In this document: piece by piece, positions 6,786 through 10,779 of the stretch
Numbering within the stretch: the first letter of the stretch is position 1
Layout of the letters: each line of letters starts with the position of its first letter
Source of the DNA: Prevotellaceae bacterium
GTDB taxonomy: Bacteria; Bacteroidota; Bacteroidia; Bacteroidales; Bacteroidaceae
Direction: 5' to 3'
Assembly (NCBI GenBank): GCA_030536165.1
Contig: JAUNQM010000055.1
Location: 1-10,779 of the forward strand
Length of the DNA stretch: 10,779 nucleotides
Notes under the pieces: generated by a model
Told to the model about the DNA's origin: nothing
What the model saw: only the letters and a program-made list of their open reading frames with translations
The model's database searches: none
Program-made: the position numbers and the translations under genes

Positions 6786-7931
6786 ATGAAGACCCTTGTA
6801 CGACTGACAATCCTTGCTGCAATGATACTTGTGCCGACCTCTGGCATGGCTCAGAAGGCTCGCGAAGTGCTGAAATCGGCACGTCTGGCAAATGAATATT
6901 TCATGCAGCATTATCCAGATCCAGCCAAGCCGACGTTCGTTAAGAAGGAGCGCAGTAGCAATCTTTGGACGCGTGCAGTGTATTATGAGGGACTGATGGC
7001 ATTGTATGCTATCGACAAGAAAAAGAGATATATAGACTACGTTGACGCGTGGGGGAATGCTCATAAATGGGACGTGCGCGATGGCGTCAGGACTCGCAAT
7101 GCCGACAATCAATGCTGTGCGCAGACGTATCTTGACCGTTTCGACATGACAGGAGACAGCGCGATGATACGCAATGTGATTGCCAACTTCGACGCGCAGA
7201 TAGCAGACGACAATGCTGACTTTGAGAAGCAGTGTGCGCAGAAGAAGTTCTGGTGGTGGATAGATGCCATTCAGATGGCGTTGCCGGCAATGGCGCATCT
7301 GTCTGCAATCACGGGCGATATGAAGTATAAACATGAAGGCAAGATGCTATACGAGTGGATTCGCAACAAGGAAGATGGCGGTCTGTTCAACGAGCAGGAG
7401 GGCTTCTGGTGGCGCGATGCCGACTTCAATCCGCCTTACAAAGAGGCCGACGGAGCCAACTGCTACTGGAGTCGCGGCAATGGATGGGTGTTTGCCGCAT
7501 ACTGCCGTTCGCTCAAGTATATCGGCTATGAATGTAAGTTTGGCAAATTGTTGCTGAAAGACTATATGACGATGGTCAATGCCGTGGTGAAGTCGCAGCG
7601 TAGCGATGGCTTCTGGAATGTAAGCCTTGCATCGCCAACGACCTACCCAGGCGCAGAGACAACGGGCACATCGCTCTTCCTCTATGGTTTGGCATGGGGC
7701 ATAAACAACGGTCATCTGTCAAAGGATGAGTATAAACCCGTCTGCGACAAAGCGTGGAAGGCGCTTGCGACGGTAGTCCATAACGATGGTTTCCTCGGAT
7801 ATGTGCAAGGCACAGGCAAGGAACCGAAGGACGGACAGCCAGTCACCTTCGACAGCAAACCTGACTTCGAAGACTATGGTTTAGGCTGTTTCCTCCTCGG
7901 CGCAACGGAATACTATAAGATGATAAAGTAG
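6786..7931 (+). CDS. Secreted GH105/GH88-family unsaturated glycuronyl (rhamnogalacturonyl) hydrolase
   Basis: This enzyme is predicted to remove the 4,5-unsaturated uronic acid left at the non-reducing end of oligosaccharides by polysaccharide lyases, by hydrating the double bond. The 381-aa protein has a type I signal peptide (residues 1-22, ending SGMA-Q) and no lipobox, so it should be periplasmic. The (alpha/alpha)6-barrel signatures are FWWWIDAIQMALP with Asp160 as the likely catalytic acid (equivalent to the Asp of YteR), then YWSRGNGWVFAA, ETTGTSLFLYGLAWGINNG and DFEDYGLGCFLLGATEYY. The start at 6786 is chosen because the signal peptide begins there and the promoter lies just upstream; the 28 extra codons of the longer frame do not look coding. 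No pectin or glycosaminoglycan lyase is adjacent. GH105 on rhamnogalacturonan is the best guess; GH88-type specificity is possible. Confidence 0.88.
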   Translation: MKTLVRLTILAAMILVPTSGMAQKAREVLKSARLANEYFMQHYPDPAKPTFVKKERSSNLWTRAVYYEGLMALYAIDKKKRYIDYVDAWGNAHKWDVRDGVRTRNADNQCCAQTYLDRFDMTGDSAMIRNVIANFDAQIADDNADFEKQCAQKKFWWWIDAIQMALPAMAHLSAITGDMKYKHEGKMLYEWIRNKEDGGLFNEQEGFWWRDADFNPPYKEADGANCYWSRGNGWVFAAYCRSLKYIGYECKFGKLLLKDYMTMVNAVVKSQRSDGFWNVSLASPTTYPGAETTGTSLFLYGLAWGINNGHLSKDEYKPVCDKAWKALATVVHNDGFLGYVQGTGKEPKDGQPVTFDSKPDFEDYGLGCFLLGATEYYKMIK

Positions 7932-7947
7932 AAAAAAGGCTTGCCCT

Positions 7948-7969
7948 CAAACCCTCAAAAGGGGATTTG
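7948..7969 (+). terminator. Weak bulged hairpin after the GH105 gene
   Basis: CAAA-CCCT (7948-7955) pairs with AGGG-GA-TTTG (7960-7969) with a 4-nt loop and a 2-nt bulge, 16 nt past the stop codon. No U tract follows. It is a possible transcript-end structure only. Confidence 0.25.
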
Positions 7970-7985
7970 GATGCTAAGAGTTAAA

Positions 7986-8007
7986 TAATTTAATGCGCAT
8001 TAAATTA
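7986..8007. promoter_or_regulatory. Perfect 22-bp palindrome upstream of the DUF1573 gene
   Basis: The half-site TAATTTAATGC (7986-7996) is followed immediately by its exact reverse complement (7997-8007), with no spacer. It ends 55 bp before the DUF1573 start codon. A smaller perfect palindrome, ATTTAATTAAAT, lies at 8014-8025. A spacerless perfect palindrome in this place suggests a dimeric regulator site, though AT-rich DNA makes chance palindromes more likely, and it could also act as a hairpin ending the GH105 transcript. No TAnnTTTG box was found between here and the start codon. Confidence 0.45.
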
Positions 8008-8062
8008 ACCGCTATTTAATTAAATTATAAAGAATAGTATAATCAATTAAAAATAGAACATC

Positions 8063-8452
8063 ATGAAAAAGTTATTGAAATCAATCATTATGGTGCTTGC
8101 ACTGACAGCACCTATGAGTGCAATGGCACAGGCTGAAATCAAGTTTGACAAGACTGTCATCAACTTCGGTGAGTTTTCAGAGGCAAATCCTCAGCAGACT
8201 TGTACGTTTACCTATACTAACACAGGTAATCAGGCACTCGTTATCAATCAGGCAGTAGCAAGCTGTGGATGCACAGTTCCTGAATATACAAAGGAGCCAG
8301 TACAGCCAGGCATGAAGGGTCAGATAAAGGTGACTTACAATGGTAAGGGTAAGTTCCCTGGACATTTCAAGAAGTCAATCACTGTTCGCTCAAACGCAAC
8401 GACCGAGATGGTACGCCTCTATATCGAAGGCGATATGAAGGAAGCCAAATAG
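8063..8452 (+). CDS. Secreted DUF1573-family protein (immunoglobulin-like fold, CGC motif)
   Basis: A small 129-aa protein with a signal peptide (residues 1-22, MKKLLKSIIMVLALTAPMSA then MA, cleaved before Gln23 or nearby) and one DUF1573 domain filling the mature part. Recognisable family features are IKFDKTVINFGEF near the N-terminus, FTYTNTGNQALVI, the hallmark ASCGCTVPE with Cys68 and Cys70, and PGMKGQIKVTYNGKGKFPGHFKKSITVRSN. The fold is expected to be an all-beta, ASH/MSP-like immunoglobulin sandwich and the protein is expected in the periplasm or outside. The biochemical role of the family is unknown; such genes are very common in Bacteroidetes. It lies 131 bp after the GH105 gene and 63 bp before the peptidase gene, with which it might be cotranscribed. 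The family call is firm, the function open. Confidence 0.9.
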   Translation: MKKLLKSIIMVLALTAPMSAMAQAEIKFDKTVINFGEFSEANPQQTCTFTYTNTGNQALVINQAVASCGCTVPEYTKEPVQPGMKGQIKVTYNGKGKFPGHFKKSITVRSNATTEMVRLYIEGDMKEAK

Positions 8453-8515
8453 TTTCTTTTTACAACTTCTCGAATAATCGAAACGTCGATATCTCGAAAA
8501 AAAACTTGAAACATA

Positions 8516-10660
8516 ATGAAAAGAATATTCATTGCATGCCTTGCATGCTTCGCTATGATGGCAAATACAACTATGGCAGCAGGTAGGCAGTTTACGCCCG
8601 AATTACTTTGGGCGATGGGGCGCGTTGGTTCGCCTTGTGCTTCACCCGACGGAAAGAATGCGGTCTATACCGTAAGCTATTACAGTGTGGATGAAAACAA
8701 AAGCCGCACAGTTATCAAGCAGGTAAGCACAAACGGCAGCGAGGCAAAAGAACTTTGCAAGGGTGCTGCACCAAGATACATCAACGATGGCAAGGGGATT
8801 GCGTACATTGCTAACGATAAAGACGGCACGTCGCAGCTTTGGAAAATGAACATCGACGGCACTAATCCGCAGCAGATTTCGTTCTGCGACAAGGATGTAG
8901 AGGACTATTCCTTCTCGCCTGACGGAACGAAAGTAATACTCGTTCACTCTGTGGCTTCCGTACTTGCCAATTATAATAAGGAAAAGAAAGCCGGACTTCC
9001 TAAGTCGTCAACATACGTGACTGAAGACATGATGTACCGTCACTGGGACGAGTGGACAGACAATACGCCTCATCCATTCGTGGCAGACTATGACGGAACA
9101 CGCATCAGTGGTGAAGTGGATTTGCTCGAAGGCGAGCCATACGAGTGTCCGATGAAACCTTTTGGCGGCATCGAACAGCTCTGCTGGAGTCCTGACTCAA
9201 AGCAGATAGCATATACCTGCCGCAAGAAGACAGGCGTAGATTATTCTACGAGCACCGATTCTGACATCTATCTTTACGACCTCGCAAGCAAATCAACACG
9301 CAACCTTTGCAAGCCAGAAGGTTATGTTGCACCAAAGTGTGACTATTCTCTCTCACTTGCAGACCAGCCTGTTAACCATCAGGATGGTGACTTCAACGTT
9401 GGATATGACACAAATCCAAAGTTCTCGCCTGATGGCAAACTTATTGCATGGCAGAGTATGGAGCACGACGGATTCGAGAGCGACCGCAACCGCCTCTGCA
9501 TCCTCGACTTCAAGACTGGTAAGAAGACATACGTGACAGAGAAGTTCGACAACAATGTTGACGACTACATCTGGGCAGCTGATGGCAAGACCTTATATTA
9601 TATAGGTGTATGGCACGGCACGACACACGTCTATAGCACAAACCTCAAAGGCGAAGTGAAGCAGATTACAGAGGGACAGTTCGACTACAACTCACTTCAA
9701 CTCTGCGGCAAGAACCTGCTTTGCGGACGCCAGTCAATGCAAGAACCTACCGACCTCTATCTTGTTTCATTAGGCAAGAAGACGGAAGTATGCCAGCTGA
9801 CAGACGAAAACAGCGAGATAAAGTCGCAGGTAGATTGGGGTACAGTAGTGCCACGTTGGAGCAAGACTGTTGATGGTAAGGACCTCCTTTCATGGATAAT
9901 CCTGCCACCGAACTTTGATAAGAACAAGAAATATCCTACACTCTTGTTCTGCGAAGGCGGTCCACAGAGTCCTGTGTCGCAGTTCTGGAGCTTCCGTTGG
10001 AACATGATGATAATGGCAGCTAACGGCTATGTGGTGGTTGCACCTAACCGCCGAGGCTTGCCAGGATTCGGTTCAGAATGGAACAATGAAATCTCCACAA
10101 ACTATGGCGGTCACTGCATGGACGACCTCCTTTCAGCAATAGACGATGCCGCAAACAATCTTCCATACGTTGACCGTGACCACATGGGGTGCGTCGGCGC
10201 AAGCTTTGGCGGATTCAGCGTCTATTATCTTGCAGGTCACCACAAAAAGAGATTCAAGGCATTTATTGCACACGACGGAATATATAATCTCGAGCAGCAA
10301 TACGTGGAGACCGAGGAAAACTGGTTCACGAACTGGGATCTCGGAGGTGCTCCTTGGAATGTCAAGGCTCCTGTATCGAAGGTGACAGGTGAGCAGCGCG
10401 CAGCTATCGCACGCAGTTATGCCGCTTCGCCTCATCATTTTGTTGACGAGTGGGACACGCCGATACTTTGTATTCACGGAAGTAAAGACTATCGAATTGT
10501 TGATTCTCAGGCTATGGCTGCGTTCAATGCAGCAAAGCTTCGCGGTGTTACGGCAAAGCTGTTCATCTGTCCTGACGAGAATCACTGGGTGCTGAAACCA
10601 CAGAACGGAATCATGTGGCAGCGCACATTCTTCGATTGGCTTGACACATACGTGAAGTAG
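8516..10660 (+). CDS. dpp5: Secreted S9 serine peptidase, dipeptidyl peptidase 5 (DPP5)-like
   Basis: A 714-aa exopeptidase predicted to cut dipeptides from the N-terminus of oligopeptides; DPP5 of Porphyromonas prefers Ala or hydrophobic residues at P1. A signal peptide spans about residues 1-22 (ending TTMAAG). A beta-propeller follows, with SPDG-type blades at 43-46, 134-137, 225-227 and 304-307 and a WAADG variant near 353. The C-terminal alpha/beta-hydrolase domain (about 455-714) carries the catalytic triad Ser563 in GASFGGFS, Asp658 in GSKDYRI and His690 in DENHWV. Segments such as YRHWDEWTDNTPHPF, PPNFDKNKKYP and SQFWSFRWN agree closely with P. gingivalis DPP5 as I remember it. A roughly 30-residue stretch (266-295) between propeller blades seems to be an insertion relative to that protein. 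The protein is expected in the periplasm. An alternative is another acylaminoacyl-peptidase-like S9 member. Confidence 0.92.
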   Translation: MKRIFIACLACFAMMANTTMAAGRQFTPELLWAMGRVGSPCASPDGKNAVYTVSYYSVDENKSRTVIKQVSTNGSEAKELCKGAAPRYINDGKGIAYIANDKDGTSQLWKMNIDGTNPQQISFCDKDVEDYSFSPDGTKVILVHSVASVLANYNKEKKAGLPKSSTYVTEDMMYRHWDEWTDNTPHPFVADYDGTRISGEVDLLEGEPYECPMKPFGGIEQLCWSPDSKQIAYTCRKKTGVDYSTSTDSDIYLYDLASKSTRNLCKPEGYVAPKCDYSLSLADQPVNHQDGDFNVGYDTNPKFSPDGKLIAWQSMEHDGFESDRNRLCILDFKTGKKTYVTEKFDNNVDDYIWAADGKTLYYIGVWHGTTHVYSTNLKGEVKQITEGQFDYNSLQLCGKNLLCGRQSMQEPTDLYLVSLGKKTEVCQLTDENSEIKSQVDWGTVVPRWSKTVDGKDLLSWIILPPNFDKNKKYPTLLFCEGGPQSPVSQFWSFRWNMMIMAANGYVVVAPNRRGLPGFGSEWNNEISTNYGGHCMDDLLSAIDDAANNLPYVDRDHMGCVGASFGGFSVYYLAGHHKKRFKAFIAHDGIYNLEQQYVETEENWFTNWDLGGAPWNVKAPVSKVTGEQRAAIARSYAASPHHFVDEWDTPILCIHGSKDYRIVDSQAMAAFNAAKLRGVTAKLFICPDENHWVLKPQNGIMWQRTFFDWLDTYVK

Positions 10661-10779
10661 TCGGGCGGATTTACTGGAGGCGCTGATTATTTGCATTCAG
10701 TGGCGTTGTCAGTAACGAAATCCGTAGTCGTCGTTACTCGTTAATAAAGTCAACGCTTATTCTCGAATATAGTTTTGCA
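10661..10779. other. Non-coding tail after dpp5 with a branched hairpin and a possible promoter box
   Basis: CGGATTT (10666-10672) and AAATCCG (10718-10724) are complementary, with an inner ACTG/CAGT pair (10673-10676 and 10710-10713), enclosing a partly paired region. An alternative pairing is GTAACGA (10712-10718) with TCGTTAC (10731-10737). No U tract follows, so termination is unproven. At 10770-10777 TAGTTTTG fits the -7 consensus TAnnTTTG, but no TTG lies 20 nt upstream. It may belong to a gene beyond the window. Confidence 0.4.

Noticed and set aside
8038..8043. TATAAT box before the DUF1573 gene
   Set aside because: It matches the proteobacterial -10 consensus, not the Bacteroidetes -7 element, and in such AT-rich DNA it is likely chance.
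8453..8515. Separate promoter or terminator between DUF1573 and dpp5
   Set aside because: ATCGA-AACG-TCGAT at about 8476-8490 forms only a 5-bp stem without a U tract, and no TAnnTTTG box is present in the 63-bp gap.
10133..10696. 187-codon antisense frame over the dpp5 3' end
   Set aside because: It covers the catalytic domain of a clearly conserved gene on the opposite strand and resembles no known family.

Overview
The window looks like chromosomal DNA of a Bacteroidota member, most likely order Bacteroidales and close to Prevotella (the genus is inference). The support is a SusC/SusD outer-membrane importer pair, a dipeptidyl peptidase 5-type S9 protease closely resembling the Porphyromonas enzyme as I remember it, a DUF1573 protein, A-rich leaders mostly without Shine-Dalgarno sequences, and promoters with the Bacteroidetes signature TTG-(20 nt)-TAnnTTTG.

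Layout. Positions 28-4980 hold a compact minus-strand unit: susC-like gene, then susD-like gene 20 nt later, then a strong intrinsic terminator about 95 nt past the susD stop. No enzyme gene lies between susD and the terminator, so the pair looks like a free-standing two-gene importer operon, not the head of a large polysaccharide utilisation locus. Positions 4981-5681 are a gene-free, AT-rich divergent control region with candidate promoters for both sides and several short direct repeats. On the plus strand follow a MurU-like sugar-1-phosphate nucleotidyltransferase (5682-6404), a 381-bp gap dominated by a 100-bp palindromic repeat built from three 16-bp palindromes at exact 22-bp spacing, a secreted GH105/GH88-family unsaturated glycuronyl hydrolase (6786-7931), a secreted DUF1573 protein (8063-8452) and a secreted DPP5-like peptidase (8516-10660). 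The last 119 bases are non-coding.

How the genes fit together. SusC/SusD would import an oligomer across the outer membrane. The GH105 enzyme would remove unsaturated uronic acid from lyase-generated oligosaccharides in the periplasm, and the DPP5-like enzyme would release dipeptides from oligopeptides there. MurU-like enzymes act in the cytosol in cell-wall sugar salvage. Promoters before murU and before the GH105 gene and the terminator after susD suggest at least three separate transcription units, so physical closeness should not be read as one pathway. No phage, IS element, CRISPR array, tRNA or rRNA was seen. I found no clear novel multi-gene system; the most unusual items are non-coding: the 6490-6589 palindrome and the repeat-rich susC leader.
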